A stretch of 5,791 nucleotides of DNA from Planctomycetia bacterium (GCA_022616395.1 JAKEEV010001054.1:1-5791), one strand, 5' to 3'. Shown: positions 1 through 5,611, numbered from the stretch's first letter. Notes: generated from the letters alone by a model not told the origin. Translations and numbers: made by a program.

Positions 1-8
1 CACTGACC

Positions 9-1376
9 ATGTCTAACCCCAAATCACAGAAATCATCGGGTAAGGGTCGGCCGCGCGAGTCGGGCGGGTTCGGGTGGCGCGCGTTCTTTCAGCAATCGAA
101 GACGCCCGTATTCGTGCTTGGGAAAAACCGGCGACTGCGGTTTGCGAATTCCGCGTGGGAAGCATTAACCGGCGTGAAGCTGTCCGAGGCGCTGGGAATG
201 GTTTGCTCATCGCGTCGGCACAGCACACCGCTCGCAGTGGCGATGGCACCGACTCCTGAAGCGCTCGCCGGTCGAGTTGATCGAGCGCGAAGGCCCGCGC
301 CTCCCGGTCGCAATGGCCCGCCGTGGTGGGATGTGACCTTCGCTCCGCTTGCGGGCGATGATGGAGTGTTTGGTATCGTTGGGTTTGTCGCGGTGGTGGG
401 CGAACCGGTCCCCGCGGCCGCGAAGAAGATTCCGGCAAGCGTCTCTGCTCTTCGCGACCGGCACGCGGCTCACTTCAGCCTCGATCTTCTGACCGGTGAA
501 TCGACCGCATCCGCGCGACTGGTAGCTCAAGCGCGCCTCGCGGCTCAGATGCCCGCGCCGGTGTGGATTGTGGGCGAACCGGGAAGCGGGAAAGAGTCGG
601 TTGCCCGCGTGATTCACTATGCTGGCCCACTGCGCGACCGCGCGTTCGTTGGGATCGACTGCACGGGGATTCAGCCGTACTTGGTGGAAAGTCTTCTCTT
701 CGGGCAAGCGGGGCTGGTTGGTTCAGAGCGACTCGGCACCGTGTATTTGAAGGAACCGGCCGCGTTGCCTCGCGACATGCAGCAGAAGCTCGCGGATCAC
801 TTCTCGGAGCAAGCAAGCGCGCGTTTGATTTGCGGGTCGACTCGCGGCGCGGCGGAAGCAGTGGCCGCGGGCGAGTTGGTCGCGGTCTATCACACTTCGC
901 TTTCCGTGTTTGAAGTGCGAGTGCCGCCACTCCGAGACCGGCTCGATGATCTTCCGCGAATCGCGTCTCGACTTCTTCCTGATCGAACGCTCGACCCGGC
1001 CGCGCTTGCGGTGTTGCAGGCGCATCAGTGGCCGGGGAATCTTCGCGAGCTGGCCGAAGTGCTTTCCAATGCAGCCGCTGTGACTCCTTCGGGACCGATT
1101 CTGCGCGGACACTTGCCATTCGATCTTCGCGCAAGCGCCGGACTGACTCCGCCAACGCCTCCGAAGACACTGAACCTTGAGGAGATTCTCGAAGCGGTCG
1201 AAAAGCGGATGATTCAGCTCGCTTTGCGGAAGACCAAGAACCACCAGTCGGAGACAGCCGAGTTGCTTGGCATCTTCCGGGCGCGCCTGTGGCGCAGACT
1301 CGAAGCGCTTGGCATTCCCATTCCGCCGCAACCGCCCAAACCGCGCAAGACCGACACCCCGGAGCCTCCGACATGA
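9..1376 (+). CDS. PAS–AAA+–Fis HTH regulator, degenerate sigma-54 activator-like
   Basis: Probable cytoplasmic transcription regulator of 455 aa built like a bacterial enhancer-binding protein. A PAS sensor domain covers about residues 23-131 (FFQQSKTPVFVLGKNRRLRF). An AAA+ domain follows at about 165-375 with Walker A GEPGSGKE at 189-196, ESLLFG at 227-232, PPLRDR at 306-311 and WPGNLREL at 341-348. A Fis-type helix-turn-helix lies at about 388-435 (SETAELLGIFRARLWRRLEA). Key parts are lost. The GAFTGA sigma-54 contact loop is absent and the ESLLFG-to-Walker-B stretch is shortened. Walker B reads GTVYLKEP, with Lys248 where Asp is expected. The FREDLYYRL arginine-finger segment is replaced by VAVYHTSL. 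I therefore infer ATP binding at most, and DNA binding without classical sigma-54 activation. Similar worn versions are, from memory, common in planctomycetes. Only eight bases precede the ATG, so its ribosome site cannot be judged. The stop overlaps the next start (ATGA). Confidence 0.9.
   Translation: MSNPKSQKSSGKGRPRESGGFGWRAFFQQSKTPVFVLGKNRRLRFANSAWEALTGVKLSEALGMVCSSRRHSTPLAVAMAPTPEALAGRVDRARRPAPPGRNGPPWWDVTFAPLAGDDGVFGIVGFVAVVGEPVPAAAKKIPASVSALRDRHAAHFSLDLLTGESTASARLVAQARLAAQMPAPVWIVGEPGSGKESVARVIHYAGPLRDRAFVGIDCTGIQPYLVESLLFGQAGLVGSERLGTVYLKEPAALPRDMQQKLADHFSEQASARLICGSTRGAAEAVAAGELVAVYHTSLSVFEVRVPPLRDRLDDLPRIASRLLPDRTLDPAALAVLQAHQWPGNLRELAEVLSNAAAVTPSGPILRGHLPFDLRASAGLTPPTPPKTLNLEEILEAVEKRMIQLALRKTKNHQSETAELLGIFRARLWRRLEALGIPIPPQPPKPRKTDTPEPPT
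1361..1376 (+). promoter_or_regulatory. Coupling site: GGAG RBS and ATGA stop/start overlap
   Basis: GGAG at 1361-1364 lies inside the end of the first gene, eight bases before the ATG at 1373. The TGA of the first gene (1374-1376) overlaps that ATG, which is typical of translational coupling. Confidence 0.7.
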
Positions 1377-1897
1377 ACGCTCCGCAACTGGTGGTGGTCG
1401 AATTCGATGGCTGGATCGCCAAGCAACTGAGCGAACTGGCGACCGAACACCGCTGGCTTGTACGCGAGGAGCGCACCGTTGACAACGCACTGTCACTGAT
1501 TCGCGTTCACCAGCCATTGGTGTTAATCGTGCAAGTCGAACCGACCGACGACAAGCCCGCGGCGATGGCACTCATCGCGGACGCTCACCGGCTGTTCCCT
1601 GAAGTTCCCGTTGTGGCTGTGGGTGATGCGAAACTCAATGACGCCGACCGCGCGGCCTGGACCGCGGCTCTGTTCGACCTCGGCGCACGCTACGCGCTCT
1701 TCCCGCCGATCACCAAGCCCGTTCTGGAAGACGTGATTAGCGGACTGATGGCGACCGCGATCCGCCGCATAACCGGCGCTGAACCTTCCGCGCCGGCTGA
1801 AGCAGAAGAACCTACGTTACCGAAGCCGAAACCACGAAAACGCCGCGCGCCGAAGGATAAGGTGATTGACTTGGCCGACGAGGAGTTCGACTCTTGA
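1373..1897 (+). CDS. Receiver-like protein without phosphoacceptor Asp, basic C-terminal tail
   Basis: A 174-aa protein whose first ~125 residues follow the alternating strand/helix pattern of a response-regulator receiver: VVVEFDGW at 7-14 with acidic Glu10/Asp12, hydrophobic strand LVLIVQVEP at 49-57, VPVVAV at 78-83, and GARYALFPPITKPV at 104-117 with the conserved Lys115-Pro pair. The phosphorylatable Asp at the end of strand 3 is missing (Gln54 or a neighbour sits there), and the usual Thr/Ser of strand 4 is also absent. It is probably a pseudo-receiver working by protein contact. A linker rich in Ala, Glu and Pro leads to a basic segment (KPKPRKRRAPKDK, about 151-163) and an acidic end (DLADEEFDS). 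The basic patch could bind nucleic acid or a partner. The start was chosen because ATG at 1373 overlaps the preceding TGA and has GGAG eight bases upstream; the frame is open further upstream, but only inside gene 1. It could act with the upstream regulator, which lacks its own receiver. Confidence 0.8.
   Translation: MNAPQLVVVEFDGWIAKQLSELATEHRWLVREERTVDNALSLIRVHQPLVLIVQVEPTDDKPAAMALIADAHRLFPEVPVVAVGDAKLNDADRAAWTAALFDLGARYALFPPITKPVLEDVISGLMATAIRRITGAEPSAPAEAEEPTLPKPKPRKRRAPKDKVIDLADEEFDS
1881..1897 (+). promoter_or_regulatory. Coupling site: AGGAG RBS and TTGA stop/start overlap
   Basis: AGGAG at 1881-1885 precedes the TTG start at 1894 by eight bases, and the TGA of the pseudo-receiver gene (1895-1897) overlaps that TTG. 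This site decides the ferredoxin start, since there is no ATG or GTG at its N terminus. Confidence 0.7.
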
Positions 1898-2100
1898 ACC
1901 CGCTTGGCGAATTACCGGTGCTGGACGCGGCCCGATGTACGGGTTGTGGCGACTGCGTTGCGGTCTGCCCGGCGGATTGCCTGGCGATGGCAGGCGCTCG
2001 GCCGTGGCTTCCGCGACCGCGCGACTGCGTCTCGTGCTCCGCGTGCGAACTGGTGTGCCCGACCGAGGCGATTACGATGAAGTCAGTCGATGCGAAGTGA
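1894..2100 (+). CDS. Ferredoxin with two [4Fe-4S] clusters
   Basis: A 68-aa small cytoplasmic electron carrier of the bacterial 2[4Fe-4S] ferredoxin type. Two full cluster motifs of the form CxxCxxCxxxCP are visible: Cys15-18-21-25 followed by Pro26 (RCTGCGDCVAVCP), and Cys45-48-51-55 followed by Pro56 (DCVSCSACELVCP). As is usual for this fold, the fourth cysteine of each motif should ligate the other cluster. Cys29 is extra. The spacer between motifs is short and carries PRPRD before the second set. The start is TTG at 1894, overlapping the previous TGA as TTGA, with AGGAG at 1881-1885 eight bases upstream, so translation is probably coupled to the pseudo-receiver gene. No redox enzyme partner is visible in the window; the partner could be encoded elsewhere, or the clusters could serve as a redox sensor for the regulator operon. 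The 3' end overlaps the convergent broken gene by 18 bp. Confidence 0.9.
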   Translation: MNPLGELPVLDAARCTGCGDCVAVCPADCLAMAGARPWLPRPRDCVSCSACELVCPTEAITMKSVDAK

Positions 2101-2822
2101 CCGACAGGCTTGAGCGTAGGTCAATTCCAGTTCCAGCGGCACCGCAAGATCGTGAGCCAGCCAGAGCGGGACTGTGGGCAATGCCGACCCAACGCCGAGT
2201 TGATACGGGTACACGTCGAGTTTGAGTAACGGACTTGTTTCAGCACTGACACGAGTTGCCCGATAAACCATGACGGAGAGTCCAGTGGGAGACGACCACC
2301 GGAGCGGTTCTCCACCTTCGATCAGGTCGCACAACTCATCGTGCAAGTCCGCTGAATAGGTCGTCACGGTATCCACCACGACGAGCGAGACTCCCTTCTG
2401 AAGATAGCTGGCGCACTTCACGACAAACGACCGCCGATGCTCCTCTCGATCTTTGTTCGCCTCGCTCACCAACTCAATCGCCGCGACCAGATCCCAGCCG
2501 CCCGATCCACGGTAGATTTTCACCTCGAACAGATCAGGGTCGTCAAACTTGATGGTTTCAGACAGAGTGACCGCTGGCGGTGAGTAGACCGCCGCGGTCG
2601 TCGCGACCCCGCCGTTCCCGTTCGACTCCTCAAACAGCGAACCGCGTTCGTTTCGTTCGAGCGTGGCGACATCGACCTCAAGTTGCGCCCCGCCTGCGCC
2701 TTATAGTTGTCCGAGAGCCGGTCGCCGTTCAAGCGATCAACCATCTTCGTGGCCCAGTTTCCATGAAACACGGACCAAGGAGTGTCGATGCTCAGCGGGT
2801 GGAAATGGTCGCGAAGCGGCAT
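2083..2822 (-). pseudogene. DUF4058/Uma2-like protein, frameshifted copy
   Basis: Second copy of the family seen intact at 2837-3577. The N-terminal part (MPLRDHFHPLSIDTPWSVFH to ...DNYKAQAG) is in one frame. The C-terminal part (…GGWDLVAAIELVSEANKDR…, ending SLRID) is in another. Between them the second frame encodes AQLEVDVATLERNERGSLFE, matching GAVVEIDLATYEEDQGSSLF of the intact copy. The switch falls in the C run at 2688-2691 (GGGG on the coding strand). One extra base there gives 741 nt, exactly 246 codons, the same length as the intact paralogue, so I read this as a single-base deletion in a homopolymer. By eye the C-terminal halves are a little over 50% identical. The start has AGAGG at 2829-2833, six bases upstream. 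Either it is a young pseudogene or the base is missing through a sequencing error; codon structure and motifs are otherwise well kept. Its stop lies inside the ferredoxin gene. Confidence 0.8.
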
Positions 2823-2832
2823 TGGAAACCTC
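2795..2832 (-). repeat. 38-bp direct repeat, copy 1 (leader and start of the broken copy)
   Basis: Matches 3550-3587 with a single difference (2814 versus 3569). It spans the last bases of the leader with the ribosome site, the start codon and the first codons (MPLRDHFHP) of the broken DUF4058-like gene. Confidence 0.9.
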
Positions 2833-2836
2833 TGGA

Positions 2837-3577
2837 TTACTCGATTCGCAGTGATTCGCAGGTATTGGTGTAAGTCAGTTCAAGTTCCAGAGGAACAGCT
2901 AGCACGGGCGACAACCAGAGCGGCACGGTTGGCAGAGGTTCACCCACCGCGAGTTCAGTGGGCCACATTTCCAATCGCTCTCGCTCGTTCACTTTCACCA
3001 CTCGATAACTGATAACGGAAAGTCCGGTCGCCGACTGCCAGGCGAAGGCGTCTGACAGGTGGAGCGCTTTCACCAAGTCGTCGTGCAGATTTGCTTGACG
3101 CTCCGTCACCACATCGAGAACCACGACCGAGACGCCGGCCTGAAGGTATGCGGCCACTTTGGTCGCGAACGTCCGCCGGTGGGAGGGGCGGTCTTTGTTC
3201 GCGGTGCTAACCAGTTCGACAGCCGCGACCAGCTTCCACCCACCCTCCTGCTTGTAGACCTGAACCTCGAACACATCCGTCTCGACAAACGACACTTCCC
3301 CAGCAATTGGAGGGGCGGGCGGGGCGTAGGTTTGCGGTACCGTGGCAACACCACCGTTGCCGTTCTCCCTGAAAAGCGACGACCCCTGGTCTTCCTCGTA
3401 GGTTGCCAAGTCGATCTCGACGACTGCTCCCCTGTGAGACTTCGATTCGGATTCATACCGATCAGATAGGATCGCCCCATTCAGCCGCTGGGCCATGACG
3501 AATGCCCAACCTCCGTGGAAACTTTCCCACGACTTGCGGACAGATAGTGGCGGGTGGAAATGGTCGCGTAGCGGCAT
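2837..3577 (-). CDS. DUF4058/Uma2-like protein (possible PD-(D/E)XK fold)
   Basis: Intact 246-aa protein of unknown function opening MPLRDHFHPPLSVRKSWESF. The N-terminal ~40 residues carry the WESFHGGWA segment. An acidic strand EIDLATYE follows at 54-61, then a Gly/Pro-rich linker. The core at about 102-160 reads FEVQVY, GGWKLVAAVELVS, TANKDR, a Lys in FATKVAAY and then GVSVVVLDV. The order of Glu121, Ser124, Asn127-Lys128, Lys140, AGV and a hydrophobic strand ending in Asp matches the DUF4058 core and resembles Uma2 proteins, which have a restriction-endonuclease-like fold. Catalysis is not established. The C terminus is a conserved PTVPLWLSPVLAVPLELELTY stretch. No signal peptide or membrane segment is seen. 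The start at 3577 has GGGAGG six bases upstream. It lies 14 bp before its broken tandem copy and downstream of the terminator of the sigma factor gene, so it probably has its own promoter; a weak -10-like TAAGAT sits at 3595-3600. Confidence 0.85.
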   Translation of the reverse strand: MPLRDHFHPPLSVRKSWESFHGGWAFVMAQRLNGAILSDRYESESKSHRGAVVEIDLATYEEDQGSSLFRENGNGGVATVPQTYAPPAPPIAGEVSFVETDVFEVQVYKQEGGWKLVAAVELVSTANKDRPSHRRTFATKVAAYLQAGVSVVVLDVVTERQANLHDDLVKALHLSDAFAWQSATGLSVISYRVVKVNERERLEMWPTELAVGEPLPTVPLWLSPVLAVPLELELTYTNTCESLRIE

Positions 3578-3587
3578 TGGAAACCTC
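3550..3587 (-). repeat. 38-bp direct repeat, copy 2 (leader and start of the intact copy)
   Basis: Partner of 2795-2832, 755 bp away, in the same relation to the start codon of the intact DUF4058-like gene. About ten of the 38 bases are untranslated. Confidence 0.9.
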
Positions 3588-3614
3588 CCGGCTCATCTTA
3601 CACCAACCGCGGCG

Positions 3615-3651
3615 CAAAGAGAAACGCCGGAGGTATTGCCACCTCCGGCGT
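3615..3651 (-). terminator. Rho-independent terminator of the ECF sigma gene
   Basis: A perfect 10-bp stem, CGCCGGAGGT at 3625-3634 with ACCTCCGGCG at 3641-3650, closes a 6-base loop. An A-T pair at 3624/3651 extends it to 11. On the minus strand the hairpin is followed by TTTCTCTTT (3615-3623). It lies about 40 bp after the sigma gene stop and before the DUF4058-like gene, so it separates the two transcripts. Confidence 0.85.
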
Positions 3652-3690
3652 CAAGTAAGAAGCCCGTCGCTGACGCTTCCGGCTCCGATC

Positions 3691-4287
3691 TCACACGGTG
3701 GCCAGTTCGGCCCCGTCGCTGGCGAATCGCTCCGCCAGTGTCGGGTCGATGGCTTCCAGAACTTCCTTGAGCCGCTGACGAGCGACGTGCAGACGCCGCT
3801 TGACGGTGCCCGTCGGGACCGCGAACTCCTTGGCGATCTGCTTGAGGCTCCGGCCGCGCAGGTAGAACGCTTCCAGCGTCTGCCGATCGAGCGGCTTCAG
3901 ATCCGCCAGCGCTTCCTTGAGCTGCTCAACCGCCTCGCCAACCTCGAACTGCTCTTCAGCCGTTCGGGTCCGAGCCTCAACCGCCTCCAGCATCTCCGGG
4001 TCGGCCCCGAACAGCGGGCCGCGCCGGGTCAGCCGGTTGATCGCCATACGCGCGGTGATTCGCCGCAACCAGCCCGCGAAGCACCGGGCGTCACGCAACT
4101 GCGGAAGCTTCCGCATCGCATGAACGAAGACGTCCTGAGCCAACTCCTGAGCCTCAAGCGGGTCGCGGACCCGGCTCAAAGCCATCGCGTAAACGCTGCT
4201 CTGGAACCGGGTGACCAACTCGCCGTACGCCTCCCGATCGCCAGTCTGTGCCTGCTCAACCAAAACAGTGATCTCGTTCCAGCTCAT
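3691..4287 (-). CDS. ECF-type RNA polymerase sigma factor (sigma-70 family)
   Basis: A 198-aa sigma factor that would bind core RNA polymerase and direct it to a dedicated promoter set. Region 2 covers about residues 20-88: AYGELVTRFQSSVYAMA, then EAQELAQDVFVHAMRKL (core-binding 2.2, about 45-61) and RCFAGWLRRITARMAINRL (2.3/2.4 promoter melting and -10 recognition, about 68-86). Region 4 covers about 120-176, with LKPLDRQTLEAFYLRGRSL and the helix-turn-helix IAKEFAVPTGTVKRRLHVAR (about 151-170) for -35 recognition. A ~20-residue acidic tail follows. The start at 4287 was chosen over the longer frame to 4359 because MSWNEITVLVEQA is where family members begin and AGGAA lies seven bases upstream (4295-4299); the extra 24 residues look like leader. 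No anti-sigma gene lies beside it in the window, so its control is not visible here. A terminator follows the stop. Confidence 0.93.
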   Translation of the reverse strand: MSWNEITVLVEQAQTGDREAYGELVTRFQSSVYAMALSRVRDPLEAQELAQDVFVHAMRKLPQLRDARCFAGWLRRITARMAINRLTRRGPLFGADPEMLEAVEARTRTAEEQFEVGEAVEQLKEALADLKPLDRQTLEAFYLRGRSLKQIAKEFAVPTGTVKRRLHVARQRLKEVLEAIDPTLAERFASDGAELATV

Positions 4288-4450
4288 GATTGGGTTCCTG
4301 TCCCGATCCTTCCCGTATTTGTTGCTGGCGCCACTCGGCCGGTTGGGAACGCGGTCCACCTCGGATCAGAGAGGAAGGGGACCATCAGTTCTCATTCCGG
4401 GCAGGCGGGACTCTGACCTCGCCGACTCGCACCTCAGGCGTCCTTTCAGT

Positions 4451-4540
4451 TCAAAAGGACATCGGCGCGAACATTCGTCGGCAGGCAAAGAGGGCCCCCA
4501 CGGCGAGGCCGAAGGGGCGGGTGACCGCGGCGGCTTTCAT
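4451..4540 (-). CDS. Possible 29-aa small protein
   Basis: A 29-residue ORF starting MKAAAVTRPFGLAVGALFAC and ending APMSF. Its third codon positions are mostly G or C, as in the real genes of the window, and the middle is mildly hydrophobic (FGLAVGALFAC), too short to call a membrane helix with confidence. The frame stays open upstream; a GTG at 4573 would give 40 aa. No good Shine-Dalgarno precedes either start. It lies about 160 bp upstream of the sigma factor on the same strand, so it could be a leader peptide, a regulator of that gene, or chance. I do not recognise it. Confidence 0.2.
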   Translation of the reverse strand: MKAAAVTRPFGLAVGALFACRRMFAPMSF

Positions 4541-4592
4541 CTCGTTGGTGGCGGTAGTTCGGCGGGTTGTCACATGCGACGGCGGTAGTCCT

Positions 4593-4680
4593 GAAGCGAC
4601 TGAGAGGAAGCGTCTCTCGTCTGCTTCATGGCCCGTCGGTCTGCCGGACCTGTCGTCTGCTTTGGTCAAAGCTGACCGAC
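4593..4680. repeat. Cluster of inverted repeats
   Basis: GAAGC (4593-4597) pairs with GCTTC (4623-4627) around an inner GAGAG/CTCTC pair (4602-4606 with 4614-4618). Just beyond it, GTCGGTC (4635-4641) pairs with GACCGAC (4674-4680), enclosing the 6-2-6 palindrome GCTTTGGTCAAAGC (4659-4672). These could be protein-binding sites or a structured transcript; stems this short also occur by chance in GC-rich DNA. Confidence 0.35.
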
Positions 4681-4874
4681 AAACCGGCTGACGCACCGTG
4701 CGACCCGGCAACGCCACACATCCACCAAGCATGAACCAGCGTGATTGAATTCAGACGCCTGGTTGTGACCGTTCAGCAAAAGCGCAATGCATCGACTCTG
4801 GTTGTTCTTCTAAGCCTGTGGTCAGGCTCTCGAGGTCAATCCGAATCCGCTTTGCGTTTAAGCCGATGGCCACC

Positions 4875-5375
4875 TCACTTTCCGGCTGCCGGTATCGGAG
4901 CCACTTTCTGTAAGGTCGCTTTGCTGTCGGCTGTCCGGTCGGGCGATTGGCAGTCGCGGCCGAGGCGGACTCTGACATTGACCTTGGGAAAGCGGTCCCG
5001 ACTGGGGTCTGTGCTTGTTACCGGCCAGTCGCTCGCACTCGTAAGGAGTGGTGGCGTCCTGGTGATAACTGGCCACGAGACGCGGTCAGCCGTGGAACCA
5101 GGGGAACTTAGACATCCGGTCGAACCGACCGGGGGCACGGCATCCGAGCCGCCCGTTTGCATCTGCTCGCGCATCTGCATCACGGACTGCTCCTGTCGTG
5201 ACCGGCCCTGTTCGGGTTCCGGATTGTGGGGCGTTGGGAATTGCCCCAGGGACAGGTTGTCCGTCGGATACGCGAGCACCGCGAAACCCAGACCGATGCG
5301 ATCGGCCGGGGCGGTCAGCTTGGAGCTGATCACCGTCACGGTCTTCAACACGGTCTTGAGGGTTGTCAGGGCCAT
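4875..5375 (-). CDS. Unrecognised small protein, 166 aa as read, probably frameshifted
   Basis: The frame opens at ATG 5375 with an excellent ribosome site, GGAGG at 5382-5386, six bases upstream; the longer frame from 5486 lacks such support. The first ~83 residues (MALTTLKTVLKTVTVISSKL…, AYPTDNLSLGQFPTPHN, then Glu/Gln-rich QEQSVMQMREQMQ) use codons ending mostly in G or C, like true genes here. After about residue 84 that bias fades and the protein becomes Ser/Thr/Pro/Arg-rich with no pattern. In the neighbouring frame a GC3-rich stretch appears from 5124, encoding FDRMSKFPWFHG and a stop at 5086. One extra C in the C run just before would join the two into a 96-aa protein. I think the true gene is 5086-5375 with a missing base. 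The N terminus may form an amphipathic helix. I do not recognise the family and cannot assign a function. Confidence 0.45.
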   Translation of the reverse strand: MALTTLKTVLKTVTVISSKLTAPADRIGLGFAVLAYPTDNLSLGQFPTPHNPEPEQGRSRQEQSVMQMREQMQTGGSDAVPPVGSTGCLSSPGSTADRVSWPVITRTPPLLTSASDWPVTSTDPSRDRFPKVNVRVRLGRDCQSPDRTADSKATLQKVAPIPAAGK

Positions 5376-5478
5376 CGCACACCTCCGACGGACGTTGCGG
5401 CGAACTTCAAAAAGCTCGCCAGGAGAATGAGTTAAGAGGTCATCTCGACGGTTAGAGGGTGAAAAAGAGGTTAAGGTT

Positions 5479-5507
5479 TCCCACAAGTGGGACGGGTAAA
5501 CTTACCC
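5479..5507. promoter_or_regulatory. Two adjacent 14-bp palindromes, candidate operators
   Basis: TCCCACAAGTGGGA (5479-5492) and GGGTAAACTTACCC (5494-5507) are each perfect 6-2-6 inverted repeats, separated by one base. The second overlaps the putative -10 box and the first the putative transcription start, a typical place for a repressor to bind. Two sites of the same geometry placed side by side are unlikely to be chance, but no regulator can be named. Confidence 0.45.
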
Positions 5508-5527
5508 AGTCCTGAGCCAGTTGGCAA
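5499..5527 (-). promoter_or_regulatory. Possible sigma-70-like promoter for the small gene
   Basis: On the minus strand TTGCCA (5522-5527) and TAAGTT (5499-5504) are 17 bases apart, with five of six and three of six matches to the -35 and -10 consensus. Transcription would begin near 5493, leaving a leader of about 118 bases before ATG 5375. The -10 match is weak; the support is mostly position and the palindromes laid over it. Confidence 0.35.
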
Positions 5528-5552
5528 TCGACTCCCGCCGATTTTTCCGGTT

Positions 5553-5573
5553 TTTCCCATTCTACATGGGAAA
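5553..5573. repeat. Inverted repeat, 8-bp stem
   Basis: TTTCCCAT (5553-5560) and ATGGGAAA (5566-5573) form a perfect 8-bp stem with a five-base loop, TCTAC. No T run follows on either strand, so it does not look like a terminator. Confidence 0.6.
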
Positions 5574-5597
5574 GACTCGGAACCAATGCCTCCACGC

Positions 5598-5611
5598 CGG
5601 GGCGAACCCCG
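5598..5611. repeat. GC hairpin with UUCG loop on the minus strand
   Basis: CGGGG (5598-5602) pairs with CCCCG (5607-5611) around four bases that read UUCG in minus-strand RNA, closed by G-C. It is a stable small hairpin, without a T run behind it. Confidence 0.5.

Larger units (their letters stand above)
4288..4874. other. Stretch with no convincing gene upstream of the sigma factor
   Basis: The first ~160 bp is the leader and presumed promoter region of the ECF sigma gene; I could not identify clear -35/-10 boxes, nor a GGAAC-type self-recognised promoter. One short ORF with coding-like third positions lies at 4451-4540. Between about 4590 and 4690 there are several inverted repeats. Open frames on the plus strand here have no supporting start signals or recognisable protein motifs. 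Confidence 0.5.

Noticed and set aside
475..1571. Long minus-strand open frames opposite the first gene
   Set aside because: They are Ser/Arg-rich with no motifs and lie antisense to a gene with clear PAS, AAA+ and HTH motifs; GC-rich DNA produces such shadow frames.
2685..2695. Programmed -1 frameshift joining the two parts of the broken DUF4058-like gene
   Set aside because: GGG could re-pair after a one-base slip, but there is no canonical slippery heptamer and the intact paralogue needs no shift; a one-base deletion or read error is simpler.
2843..2861. Two 9-bp direct repeats (GATTCGCAG) one base apart
   Set aside because: They lie in the last codons of the intact gene and merely encode ESLRI; two copies are not enough for an array or binding-site claim.
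4288..4359. N-terminal extension of the sigma factor to 222 aa
   Set aside because: The extra 24 residues lack a family pattern, and the Met at 4287 has a good ribosome site and the expected family start.
3502..4416. 304-aa plus-strand open frame
   Set aside because: It runs antisense to the whole ECF sigma gene and its terminator, with no ribosome site or protein motif.
4741..5430. 229-aa plus-strand open frame
   Set aside because: It is antisense to the better-supported minus-strand gene starting at 5375, lacks a Shine-Dalgarno and has an unpatterned composition.
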